Positions 1 to 7,410 of a stretch of DNA of 11,454 bases are shown here, piece by piece. Under the pieces are notes generated by a model. That model saw only the letters and a list, made by a program, of their open reading frames with translations, did not search any database and was not told the DNA's origin. The position numbers were made by a program, and so were the translations under genes. This DNA comes from a candidate division CSSED10-310 bacterium. Lineage in GTDB: Bacteria > CSSED10-310 > JAFGJC01. The stretch is taken from assembly GCA_016929305.1 (NCBI GenBank), contig JAFGJC010000497.1, forward strand, positions 1 through 11,454, in the 5' to 3' direction. The stretch's first letter is position 1. Every line of letters begins with the position of its first letter.

Positions 1-543
1 AAATCGTCACGTTTACTGTGAATGGATACCCGCCTGCGCGGGTATGACAATAAGTGGGCAGGCGATTGCGCGGGGATGACAGTAAAGGAGGATTGTCCTG
101 GCTGGGATGACGGGTGAGGATACCCGCCTGCGCGGGTATGACAATAAGTGGGCAGGCGATTGCGCGGGTATGACAATAAGTGGGCAGGCGCTTGCGCGGG
201 GATGACAATAAGGGTTGATTGCTCTGGCGCGTACAAGTCGGTAGTCACGTAAATCGTCACGTTTACTGTGAATGGATACCCGCCTGCGCGGGTATGACAG
301 TAAGTGGGCAGGCGATTGCGCGGGGATGACAATAAGGGTTGATTGCTTTGGCGGGCACAAGTCGTTAGTCACGTAAATCGTCACGTTTACTGTGAATGGA
401 TCCCCGCCTGCGCGGGTAGGACAGTAAGGGGGCAGGCGCTTGCACGGGGATGATTTTCACAAAGTACCGCCGGTCTATGGTGACATGTATGGATACCCGC
501 CTGAGCGGGTATGACAAAAAGGGGTAAGCGCTTGCGCGGGGGG
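1..543. repeat. Array of GC-rich palindromic intergenic repeats
   Basis: Two short motifs alternate. The first is a near-perfect palindrome, ATACCCGC-CTGC-GCGGGTAT, seen at 26-45, 120-139, 276-295, 400-419 (degenerate) and 493-512 (one mismatch). The second is TGGGCAGGCG followed by ATTGCGCGGGGATGACA, at about 55, 149, 181, 305, 429 (degenerate) and 521 (partial). They are embedded in a longer direct repeat that begins AAATCGTCACGTTTACTGTG at 1, 251 and 375; the spacings of 250 and 124 bp fit a unit of about 124 bp. Read in reverse, the palindromes give spurious peptides of the VIPAQAGIH type, well known from intergenic repeats in many bacterial genomes. I see no CRISPR-like spacers: the intervals are themselves repetitive. 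Confidence 0.9.
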
Positions 544-580
544 TAAATTTTCGATTGTCATTACGAGAATAGTTATATAA

Positions 581-609
581 TTGACAAAATCACGAAAAAT
601 CAATATAAA
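581..609 (+). promoter_or_regulatory. Sigma70-like promoter of the 497-residue protein gene
   Basis: TTGACA at 581-586 and TATAAA at 604-609 are separated by 17 bp. This is close to consensus and lies about 60 bp upstream of the start codon, just beyond the end of the repeat array. Confidence 0.7.
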
Positions 610-671
610 ATTCATCAGCTTTTTTCACATCAGGAGAGTTGAGAAGGTAATCTTTAACAGAGAGGTTTAGC

Positions 672-2165
672 ATGAACAGAAAGTGTTGTTTCAAAGACGT
701 TGTATTCGGGATGATGATATGGACACTGATCATGATTCCGGGGATTTACGCTGCCGGGAATCCCGACATGTCGGATATGACTCATTCCGGCACCCGGTCC
801 GGATCATCAGTCATCATGCGGGATACTAATCAATTGACCATGTCACCGGATATCCATGCCAGTGATGTCAACATCAACGGCAAAAATCCTGGAGGTGTAT
901 TGATTGATTTCGATGATCTGAATAACGCGGATCCGATTGGTTCCCATTATCCGGGAGTGGTTTTTTCAGAAGGTTGGCTTGTATGGTCTTCCGGAGGACA
1001 CCCTTCGTACCCTCCACATTCACCACCCAATGTGGCGTACACGCATTCACTCGTCAATTACATCAACTGGAGCTGCGACGTAAACGTTATCTGTTTCTAT
1101 GCATGCTGCTACAATGATGTACCATCTTCATGGACCTTTTCCGTTTTCGATGACGTGGGAGATCTTCTGCAACAGATCGAAATAACCGATTCGGTGGTGA
1201 ATGAATCTATCGTATTCCCTGTTCATGGAATACGAAGGCTTGAAGTGGCCGGTACCGGTGAATGGAATACGCATTACACGATCGATGATCTGTACTATGA
1301 ATGTGTGGAATACCTGCAATGTCCGCCGGATTCGATTCTGAGTCAACCGTTTGATGTAACGCATCCGTATGCGAATGGTTTTACCAGCGATACGGACTCA
1401 GCCTATCGGACAGCGGACGGATATACGATATCGTCCGGGGAAACCATTCGTTCCGTCAGATGGTGGGGATTCTCCGTCACTGATCCGCAGCAAGACTTTA
1501 CGATAGGGTTTTATCCGGATGATTCCGGTAAGCCGGGATCGACGGGCAATGTGCATACGGTTACGGCATCGTACATCGATACCGGATATGAGTATGTCGG
1601 CAATACTCTCTATCAGTTCGATGCAGTGCTCCCGAGTGCGGAAACGTTGACCCATGGATGGATCGTGATCGAATCACTATCCGATCCTGCAATATTCTAC
1701 TGGGCCAACTCGACGATGGGTGACAACCTGGCGATGCAGTATCATAACAGCGCCTGGTCTACACTGATGGATAATCTGGCTTTCTGCCTGAGTCCGACCG
1801 GAGTTCCGCCGTGCACCGAAACGGGCTGCACCGTCTATATGCCCTCCACTAATTTCGGTGTCGGCGACGATTGTTACTGCGATGTTTATGTCTGCAACGC
1901 CGATTCGACCACTTATACCGATATACCGTTGTTTGTGATTCTGGATGTTTACGGCGCATATTTCTTTGCACCGTCGTTCGGAAGTTACGATTATTATGAC
2001 GATCCGATTCCACCGGGAATGACAACGATACCGGTTCTGCCCAGTTTCCCGTGGCCGTCCGGTGCAGGCTCAGCCTCGAACATCACATGGTTTGCGGCAA
2101 TGACGAATCCGGGATTTACGGCACTTCACGGCAATCTGGGCACGTTCACCTTCGGCTGGCACTGA
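672..2165 (+). CDS. Secreted multi-domain protein, function unknown
   Basis: The protein has 497 residues. It starts with a basic n-region and hydrophobic core (about residues 8-28), consistent with a signal peptide, so it is probably exported. Residues ~74-211 form a domain opening with a VLIDFDDL motif and containing HYPGVVFSEGW; this resembles the beta-sandwich domains of exported or PEP-CTERM proteins. Residues ~217-375 look like a second beta domain, rich in Trp and Tyr. Residues ~381-497 form a distinct C-terminal module that starts with a Cys cluster (C381, C386, C401, C403, C408) and ends in NLGTFTFGWH. I associate this end with repeated extracellular modules of uncultured bacteria, from memory only. 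There is no membrane anchor or sorting tail. The start is supported by GAGAGG at 660-665, six bases upstream. It is probably monocistronic. No enzymatic motif is recognised. Confidence 0.85.
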   Translation: MNRKCCFKDVVFGMMIWTLIMIPGIYAAGNPDMSDMTHSGTRSGSSVIMRDTNQLTMSPDIHASDVNINGKNPGGVLIDFDDLNNADPIGSHYPGVVFSEGWLVWSSGGHPSYPPHSPPNVAYTHSLVNYINWSCDVNVICFYACCYNDVPSSWTFSVFDDVGDLLQQIEITDSVVNESIVFPVHGIRRLEVAGTGEWNTHYTIDDLYYECVEYLQCPPDSILSQPFDVTHPYANGFTSDTDSAYRTADGYTISSGETIRSVRWWGFSVTDPQQDFTIGFYPDDSGKPGSTGNVHTVTASYIDTGYEYVGNTLYQFDAVLPSAETLTHGWIVIESLSDPAIFYWANSTMGDNLAMQYHNSAWSTLMDNLAFCLSPTGVPPCTETGCTVYMPSTNFGVGDDCYCDVYVCNADSTTYTDIPLFVILDVYGAYFFAPSFGSYDYYDDPIPPGMTTIPVLPSFPWPSGAGSASNITWFAAMTNPGFTALHGNLGTFTFGWH

Positions 2166-2298
2166 TACCCTGCCGGATCCTTCTGACTGTAGCTGCCTTA
2201 TAGATCGCCAAAGGCGTTCTCCTGCTCAATCGGTTTCATAACTGATGAGTTATTTCCTTTACTATATACACGGTACCGGAGAAGTGTGTGACTTTTTT

Positions 2299-2327
2299 TT
2301 GATTCTTACTAATTTTAGTATTACAAT
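2299..2327 (+). promoter_or_regulatory. Promoter of the toxin-antitoxin operon
   Basis: TTGATT at 2299-2304 and TACAAT at 2322-2327 are separated by exactly 17 bp, 23 bp upstream of the antitoxin start codon. A ribosome binding site AGGAG lies at 2339-2343. Confidence 0.65.
2307..2320. promoter_or_regulatory. Palindromic operator candidate in the TA promoter spacer
   Basis: TACTAATTTTAGTA is a perfect inverted repeat (6-bp arms, 2-bp centre) lying between the -35 and -10 boxes. AbrB-type antitoxins usually repress their own operon by binding promoter palindromes, so this is a plausible autoregulatory site. The binding itself is inferred. Confidence 0.5.
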
Positions 2328-2350
2328 GAAAGTAAGATAGGAGACTGCTG

Positions 2351-2569
2351 ATGTCCAGAATAACCAGTAAGGGTCAGGTCACGATACCCAAGGAAATCCG
2401 GGAGAAATTCGGTTTTGATCCGGGTGATGAGATCCAGTTCACCGTCCTGGATGGACGGGTTATTGTCCAGAAAAAATCCTTGAGAAGCCGGCTTGCAAAT
2501 TGGGTCGGTGCGATAAACATTGGTACCGAAGTGGATACATTTGTTTCCGATCTCAGAGGTTCCGAATGA
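2351..2569 (+). CDS. AbrB/MazE-type antitoxin (VapB-like)
   Basis: This 72-residue protein has the swapped-hairpin AbrB DNA-binding fold in its N-terminal half: SRITSKGQVTIPKEIREKFG followed by DPGDEIQF and a VIVQKK strand, which is diagnostic of the SpoVT/AbrB superfamily. The C-terminal ~25 residues would be the toxin-binding tail. It is expected to neutralise the PIN-domain toxin encoded next and to repress the operon. AGGAG at 2339-2343, seven bases before ATG, supports the start. The stop overlaps the toxin start as ATGA, typical of translationally coupled toxin-antitoxin pairs. Confidence 0.9.
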   Translation: MSRITSKGQVTIPKEIREKFGFDPGDEIQFTVLDGRVIVQKKSLRSRLANWVGAINIGTEVDTFVSDLRGSE

Positions 2570-2970
2570 TCACGGAGATTGACACCAATATACTTTTAGA
2601 TATTCTCACAGCGGACAAGCAATTTTCAGGTTCGTCTTTAGAAAGCCTTGTGACAGCGGAAGCAAACGGATCCATGGTTATCTGCGAGCTCGTATATTCA
2701 GAATTAGCGGCAGCGTTCAACGGCGACAGGGAAAAACTGGATGAGTTCCTGAAAGATACCGGCATAAAATTTATGTCCTCAACAAAAGAAACGTTGTCCC
2801 TGGCCGGTAAGATGTGGCGTCAATACAGAGATAAAGGTGGATCTCGGGAAAGGATATTGACGGATTTTTTAATTGGAGCTCATGCGATGTTTCAGGCGGA
2901 CGGGCTTCTGACGAGAGACCGGGGATTTTACCGTAAGTATTTTACACAGTTGAATATTATCGTTCCCTGA
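2566..2970 (+). CDS. PIN-domain ribonuclease toxin (VapC-like)
   Basis: The 134-residue product is a PIN-domain endoribonuclease of VapC type. The four acidic residues expected for Mg2+ binding are all present: D6 in ITEIDTN, E46 in VYSELAAAF, D100 in LTDFLIGAHA and D118 in LTRDRGFY. The length matches the family. I start it at the ATG at 2566, which overlaps the antitoxin stop by 4 bp, because D6 then falls at the usual place; an upstream in-frame ATG at 2500 would add 22 residues that only translate the antitoxin gene out of frame. Known VapC toxins cleave tRNA or rRNA; the target here cannot be told from sequence. All catalytic residues are kept, so the pair looks functional. Confidence 0.9.
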   Translation: MITEIDTNILLDILTADKQFSGSSLESLVTAEANGSMVICELVYSELAAAFNGDREKLDEFLKDTGIKFMSSTKETLSLAGKMWRQYRDKGGSRERILTDFLIGAHAMFQADGLLTRDRGFYRKYFTQLNIIVP

Positions 2971-2993
2971 AAAACCTCAATTAACGATAAATG

Positions 2994-3022
2994 GTGACAT
3001 TCTTTGCGGATCAGCCTACACT
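2994..3022 (+). promoter_or_regulatory. Possible promoter of the 714-residue repeat protein gene
   Basis: GTGACA at 2994-2999 and TACACT at 3017-3022 are spaced by 17 bp, 46 bp upstream of the chosen start. The -10 is weak; read-through from the toxin gene is an alternative. Confidence 0.35.
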
Positions 3023-3068
3023 GACCGCAGCATTTTTTTCGAGCATAGCGTCCGGCAGGGAGGTTTCA

Positions 3069-5213
3069 ATGAGTGTCAAACGGTATGTATTGATCACTGT
3101 CATGATGATTACCGCAGCTTCAGCATATGCGGAAACCCATCTGTGGATTCAACCGATCGGTGGTGTATTCAATCACTGGCAGAACTGGATTCCTCCGGCA
3201 GTGCCGGGTTCGGACGATATTGCAGAATTTAATCTGGGAGGCAGCTATCAGGTTGATTTTACCGGACCTGCCATCAATGATGAACTGCATATTGTGACCG
3301 ATTCCGTCACCTTCGATATTCCCTCCGGATTGTCATATGCTCTGGTCAATGACACGCAGATCGGTTCCGTCGGCGCCAGTTCAGGCTCTCTCTCTCTGAC
3401 AGGCGGCGGCATGCTGGACAGCCGTAATCATGCGTACGCCGGAATGACGGGAACGACCGGAGCTGTCACCATTACCAATGGTTCGTGGTCTTGTGATCAG
3501 ACCATTCATATCGGATGGCAGGGAGATGGCGATCTTACCGTGAATGGAAACGGAAATGTTACAGCACCAAACCTGTTCCTGGGTGAATCATCAGGCACCA
3601 CTGCAACACTGGATGTAAATGGCGGTTCCATGGATGTATCCGATTTTCAATTTGGCGTTTCGGGAATTGCGAACGGTCAGATCCGCAATGGCGCGCAACT
3701 GACCACCGATACCGCCGTATTAGGCGGCGAACTCGGTTCCGAGGCCACTTTAACGGTGAGCGGAAGCGGTACGAACTGGATGAATACCAATGAAATCATC
3801 GTCGGTGATACCGGCGAGGCGGATGTGACCATCTCCGATTCGGCAACGGTGTCATCCAGCTATGGGTATATTGCTCAAAATGGAAACGGTTCAACGTGGT
3901 TTACAGGAATCGTTCAGATCGACGGCGGAACCTGGTCGATTGGCAATGATCTCATTCTGGGTTCGGAAACCAGCACCGGCCTGGCCGGAATTTTAGGTAT
4001 TTATTCCGGTTCTTTGGAGGTGGATGGCATCACTCAGATATGGAATGTTTCAGGTATCGAAATGTACGATGGTTATTTTGAAACCGGCGAGTTGCTCACA
4101 CCGGGCGGGCTATTTAACTGGACAGGAGGCGATGTGTGTATCACGGGAAGCAGCGGTCTGGTTTTGGGTGTATCCGGTCCCTTCTATCCGGAGTTGAGTG
4201 TTTTGGAGATAGATTCCGCGAAAGCTCTGGTCGTGAGTTATGCGATGAGCGTTGATTCCGGATTTGAATTGAAATTGACCGGAGGTTTCTTTTATTCGGG
4301 GATCCTTGTCCTGAACGGCGGTCTCGTGACAGCTCCGGCAGGCATCGATCTGGATTTAACCGGTGGATTGACGGGCAATGGAGAGGTTTCGGGCAGCGTC
4401 TCCGGCAATGCCAGCCAGGTGATAACAGCGAATGGACCGCTGACGATGGGCAGTCCCGCAAGCAGTTCCGGATTCGATTTCGATGGATATATATATATCA
4501 GATCGCATGCCGTGGTATTGCATGACAGCGACTATGCGGATTTAGGAATCGCCACCAATTTGGAATCCGGCGGTGAACTGACGGCTGCCAATGGTCTGCG
4601 TATGGAAGCAGGAGAGGCCCTTTATGCAGATGGTTCAACATCAGTCATCGCCGGGGAGATGTACACCGGCGGCACCATCAACGCAACGATCCTGCCCGGT
4701 GCATATCTGGTGTTCACTGGAGATGTCCTGGGCACCGGTACGTTTTCCGGCAACATTGAGTTCGATCAGGGGTACAATCCCTCGTCCAGCCCCATACAGA
4801 TACCGTTTGACGGTAATCTTCAGTTGACGGCAACATCCTCCGTGACGATGGAATTGAACGGAACCACTCCCGGATCCGGTCACGATCAGCTTTCGATCAC
4901 CTATGCCTTTTTTCAGAACGGCACGCTGGTCGTTCAGTTGTTGCCCGGGTATACACCCGTTTTGGGTGATACATATCAACTGTTTGACTGCGGCAGTATC
5001 GCCGGGTCATTTGATGCGTTCGACCTGCCCGTTCTGGATCCCGGACTGGCCTGGGACACATCGGATCTGGCATTGACGGGTGAGCTTCACGTCATCACTG
5101 AGCCAACCCCCACTCCGGCTCCGCTGCCGGCAACCGGCGCTGCGGGCACCGGGCTGTTGGTGATCGCTTTGAGCGTGCTGTTCTGCCTGAGCGGACAGCG
5201 ACGAACAAGATAA
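3069..5213 (+). CDS. Exported beta-repeat protein, T5SS/PEP-CTERM repeat type, with LPATG-like tail
   Basis: I place the start at the ATG at 3069, giving 714 residues. AGGGAGG at 3057-3063 precedes it, and a clean signal peptide follows (basic SVKR, hydrophobic core, cleavage likely after AYA at residue 21). An in-frame ATG at 2991 would bury the signal peptide 26 residues in. Residues ~95-315 carry loose repeats with motifs such as VSGSGTNW, IIVGDTGEADVTIS and LFLGESSGTTATLDVNGG, matching the T5SS/PEP-CTERM-associated repeat pattern of beta-helical surface proteins. The rest is also rich in Gly, Ser and Thr. Residues ~679-685 are a PTPTPAP linker, then LPATG (686-690), a hydrophobic helix and a basic end (QRRTR). 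There is no autotransporter barrel. It is probably a surface adhesin or sheath protein kept at the envelope by its C-terminal tail; this role is inferred. Confidence 0.85.
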   Translation: MSVKRYVLITVMMITAASAYAETHLWIQPIGGVFNHWQNWIPPAVPGSDDIAEFNLGGSYQVDFTGPAINDELHIVTDSVTFDIPSGLSYALVNDTQIGSVGASSGSLSLTGGGMLDSRNHAYAGMTGTTGAVTITNGSWSCDQTIHIGWQGDGDLTVNGNGNVTAPNLFLGESSGTTATLDVNGGSMDVSDFQFGVSGIANGQIRNGAQLTTDTAVLGGELGSEATLTVSGSGTNWMNTNEIIVGDTGEADVTISDSATVSSSYGYIAQNGNGSTWFTGIVQIDGGTWSIGNDLILGSETSTGLAGILGIYSGSLEVDGITQIWNVSGIEMYDGYFETGELLTPGGLFNWTGGDVCITGSSGLVLGVSGPFYPELSVLEIDSAKALVVSYAMSVDSGFELKLTGGFFYSGILVLNGGLVTAPAGIDLDLTGGLTGNGEVSGSVSGNASQVITANGPLTMGSPASSSGFDFDGYIYIRSHAVVLHDSDYADLGIATNLESGGELTAANGLRMEAGEALYADGSTSVIAGEMYTGGTINATILPGAYLVFTGDVLGTGTFSGNIEFDQGYNPSSSPIQIPFDGNLQLTATSSVTMELNGTTPGSGHDQLSITYAFFQNGTLVVQLLPGYTPVLGDTYQLFDCGSIAGSFDAFDLPVLDPGLAWDTSDLALTGELHVITEPTPTPAPLPATGAAGTGLLVIALSVLFCLSGQRRTR

Positions 5214-5647
5214 ACGATCGGACGAGCGCCGACGACATATTAATTAAGACGGGTGGCGGGGGTGCCTTGACCGTTCATTGTCGATGCAAATATCCGGTAT
5301 CTGTTAATTTGGTGTTCCCGGAGTCGTAATCTGTCAATAAATAGAATCACCAAACACAATGGGGTGTTTCCCTCAGCAACATCTGAGTTTATCGTATATC
5401 ATTGTTTAATTTCGAGGTAATAGTTGCTTGCATCCCGAGCAAATCCATGCGTTTGAATCAGGATCAATTTTGTTAGACAGTTACTGGGAAATTTTATAGC
5501 CGATCGGAGCACCCGGTCTAGAAGTCCAAGATAACTCCCTGATTACTGTTACGAGCCCTCGATATCGAAGTTCTTCAGTATTGGAGTAGGGGATGTTATT
5601 CTAGATAAGAGGTCAGCGGTGAAGGATTTAAGTGTCTCTAAACATCC
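5214..5647. other. Intergenic region between converging genes
   Basis: About 430 bp with no convincing gene, RNA or strong terminator on either strand. It lies between the ends of the 714-residue gene (plus) and the SUMF1-domain gene (minus). If the latter is a DGR target, this is where downstream DGR parts could have been expected; no reverse transcriptase or template repeat is seen. Confidence 0.6.
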
Positions 5648-5664
5648 ACAATTCAGGGAATTGT
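5648..5664 (-). repeat. Hairpin overlapping the stop codon after the variable-region-like segment
   Basis: ACAATTC-AGG-GAATTGT is a perfect 7-bp inverted repeat with a 3-nt loop. It overlaps the stop codon at 5653-5655 and begins right at the 3' end of the GC-rich variable-region-like segment. It has no T-run, so it is not a classic terminator. In the phage BPP-1 DGR a hairpin just downstream of the variable region aids retrohoming; a similar role here is inference only. Confidence 0.45.
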
Positions 5665-7410
5665 CCTCCCAAGTCGGAAGCCCAGGTTGCGAAGACGGGA
5701 ACTCGGGCCGTTGCCGTCCCGCTGAGCCGACCGGCAGAACCGCGCAAAAAAGTTCCAACTGCCGCCGCGCCCCGCCCGGCTCGAGCCTGACGCAGGACCC
5801 GTATAATCGGTTACCAATCCCGAAGGGTAAGTGGCATCATACCAGTCCCAGCACCATTCCCATACGTTCCCATGCACATCCTTCAGATTCCATGGATTGG
5901 CATCTTTAAGTCCAACTGCATTAGATGGAGCACCAGTTGCGCACCACCATGCGATGCTATTCAGTACTTCCAAAGCAGGGCTTGGATAGCATGTATTACA
6001 TGTACTGGAACTATAGTTCGGTTCAATTGATGAAAATGGGCCTGTTATTCCAGCACGCGTGAAATACTCCCACTCCCCTTCCGTCGCCAGCCGGTATCCG
6101 TCCGCATCGAAGTCGCAGTAGAACGGACCCGCTGTATAATTGCTGGCTGTTATTTCTGTTCCAGGTGTGAATACATCTGTCGTGTAATAACATTGCGTGT
6201 AACTATTCTGAATCGACAGCAGGTTCGCAAATAACACTGCTTCGTACCACGTATTATTCTGAACCGGATTGTTCATCCCTGATCCGTAATTCAGATCCGT
6301 CGGATCTGAAGGCAAACTTGGTTGCATAGACAAAAGATCCGCCCACATCTGTCTCGTGATCTCCGTTTCCATAACCGCCAGATTACGTGACAACGTATGT
6401 GTAAACTGCGGCGACTCATTAGGACCGCGGCCAGGTTCATCTGATGGCGATCCTTGCGTGAAGGTTCCGCTCGGGATATACCGCATATTACCCACTATGG
6501 GATCGGTGGATACGAGATATCCTGCAGATGGTGTTTCTGTCGGAGTAATGGTTGGCATCATCGTAGGGGTTGCCGTGGGCGTTTCGGTTGGTAAATTGGT
6601 GGGCGTAATTGTCGGTGTTGCATGAACTATCTTCAGCAGGTCACCGGTATGATAGAAAGCACCAGTCGGCAAGCCGGCGGATACCGCTTGGTAATTATCA
6701 TAATATTCAGGCACATCAGTAGCCATGATGTTACCTGCAACATGTAGGTCCATCAGGGGATTACTCGTCTTGATTCCTACATTTCCTGTCCCCATGGCAT
6801 GTAGTGTGCCATTGCTGATCGAAATATCGTCCGGAATCTGGGCATCCATTGCTGAATCCGTCAGTTCCGTGAAACTGGTGGTTTTCGCATGATGCGAATC
6901 TGGGATTGCCGCATGGGCTGAAATTCCGGCTGTTATCTCGCTGGATTCCTCCAGATCTGCCGCATGTACACCATCTACCGTGTCCGCATCAAAAGCCGTT
7001 TCCGCTATCAGGGCATATCCGGAACTACCCAGACGCTGGTCGGGAACCAGTTGTTCCATGCCATTGATACCGTCATCAAACCAGATTCGAAGGTAGACAT
7101 CCTCGTTGGTGAAAACAGAGCCAGGAATTGGAACCATGCCATCGGAATATCCCAGCATGACGCTGTAAAGCCCGTTGTTGACCTCCACCTGGACGTTGGT
7201 GGTAATGGGATTGCTACCGTCGTTCGTCCAATAAATTGTCGCTCCAGTGGCGTCCACGAGGGCGAAACGGAAATATCCCATTCCAGAATAAGGGGTTCCT
7301 TCCGAGTTTATCTTACCCTGATAATTGATGATCCCAGGCACAGCGGCAGATACCGTGACCCACCCAATAATCAGAAGAACGACCATTCCTGCAGTTTTAT
7401 ATTTACTCAT
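5653..7410 (-). CDS. Exported fibre-like protein with C-terminal SUMF1/C-type-lectin domain; candidate DGR target
   Basis: The protein has 585 residues, with a signal peptide at ~1-23. Residues ~25-140 (PGIINYQGKIN...) are a beta domain common in exported proteins and tail fibres. Residues ~140-262 include TGNVGIKTSNPLMDLHVAG, like the GNVGIGTTNP repeats of fibre proteins. Residues ~264-295 are a Thr/Pro-rich linker. Residues ~309-583 are an FGE-sulfatase (SUMF1) domain with hallmarks MRYIPSGTFTQG, LATEGEWEYFTRAG, DVHGNVWEWCWDWY and RGGSW. Of the two catalytic cysteines of true formylglycine-generating enzymes, only the second is kept (C559); F554 replaces the first, so enzymatic activity is unlikely and ligand binding more plausible. 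The last ~43 codons look like a DGR variable region. The start follows AGGAGGG with suitable spacing and overlaps the upstream gene's stop as ATGA. Confidence 0.88.
   Translation of the reverse strand: MSKYKTAGMVVLLIIGWVTVSAAVPGIINYQGKINSEGTPYSGMGYFRFALVDATGATIYWTNDGSNPITTNVQVEVNNGLYSVMLGYSDGMVPIPGSVFTNEDVYLRIWFDDGINGMEQLVPDQRLGSSGYALIAETAFDADTVDGVHAADLEESSEITAGISAHAAIPDSHHAKTTSFTELTDSAMDAQIPDDISISNGTLHAMGTGNVGIKTSNPLMDLHVAGNIMATDVPEYYDNYQAVSAGLPTGAFYHTGDLLKIVHATPTITPTNLPTETPTATPTMMPTITPTETPSAGYLVSTDPIVGNMRYIPSGTFTQGSPSDEPGRGPNESPQFTHTLSRNLAVMETEITRQMWADLLSMQPSLPSDPTDLNYGSGMNNPVQNNTWYEAVLFANLLSIQNSYTQCYYTTDVFTPGTEITASNYTAGPFYCDFDADGYRLATEGEWEYFTRAGITGPFSSIEPNYSSSTCNTCYPSPALEVLNSIAWWCATGAPSNAVGLKDANPWNLKDVHGNVWEWCWDWYDATYPSGLVTDYTGPASGSSRAGRGGSWNFFARFCRSAQRDGNGPSSRLRNLGFRLGRTIP
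5665..5793 (-). other. Variable-region-like segment (DGR VR candidate)
   Basis: This encodes residues 540-582. By hand count 5691-5800 is 78/110 GC (71%), while 5801-5900 is 49/100. The protein framework SGS-R--RGGSW---AR-CRSA-R----PS-R---LGFRL is the one of SUMF1-type DGR targets, whose templates read Asn at the blanks. Here the blanks hold N553, F554, F555, F558, Q563, D565, G566, N567, G568, S571, L573, R574 and N575; most codons end in C or T (AAC, TTT, TTC, GAC, GGC, TCC, CTT, CGC), as expected if adenines of AAC/AAT were randomised. Fixed codons around them contain few adenines. The template repeat is not in this window, so the call rests on pattern only. Confidence 0.6.

Noticed and set aside
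13..384. 123-codon minus-strand open frame across the repeat array
   Set aside because: It only translates the palindromic repeats (VIPAQAGIH-like peptides), a known artefact.
1..543. CRISPR array
   Set aside because: The intervals between repeats are themselves repeated and of uneven length; there are no unique spacers and no cas genes.
2206..2216. Terminator CGCC-AAA-GGCG after the 497-residue protein gene
   Set aside because: Only a 4-bp stem and no proper T-run.
2991..3068. N-terminal extension of the 714-residue protein
   Set aside because: It would put the signal peptide 26 residues inside, while AGGGAGG and a clean signal peptide support the ATG at 3069.
4641..4979. 112-codon minus-strand open frame
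   Set aside because: Shadow of the 714-residue repeat protein gene.
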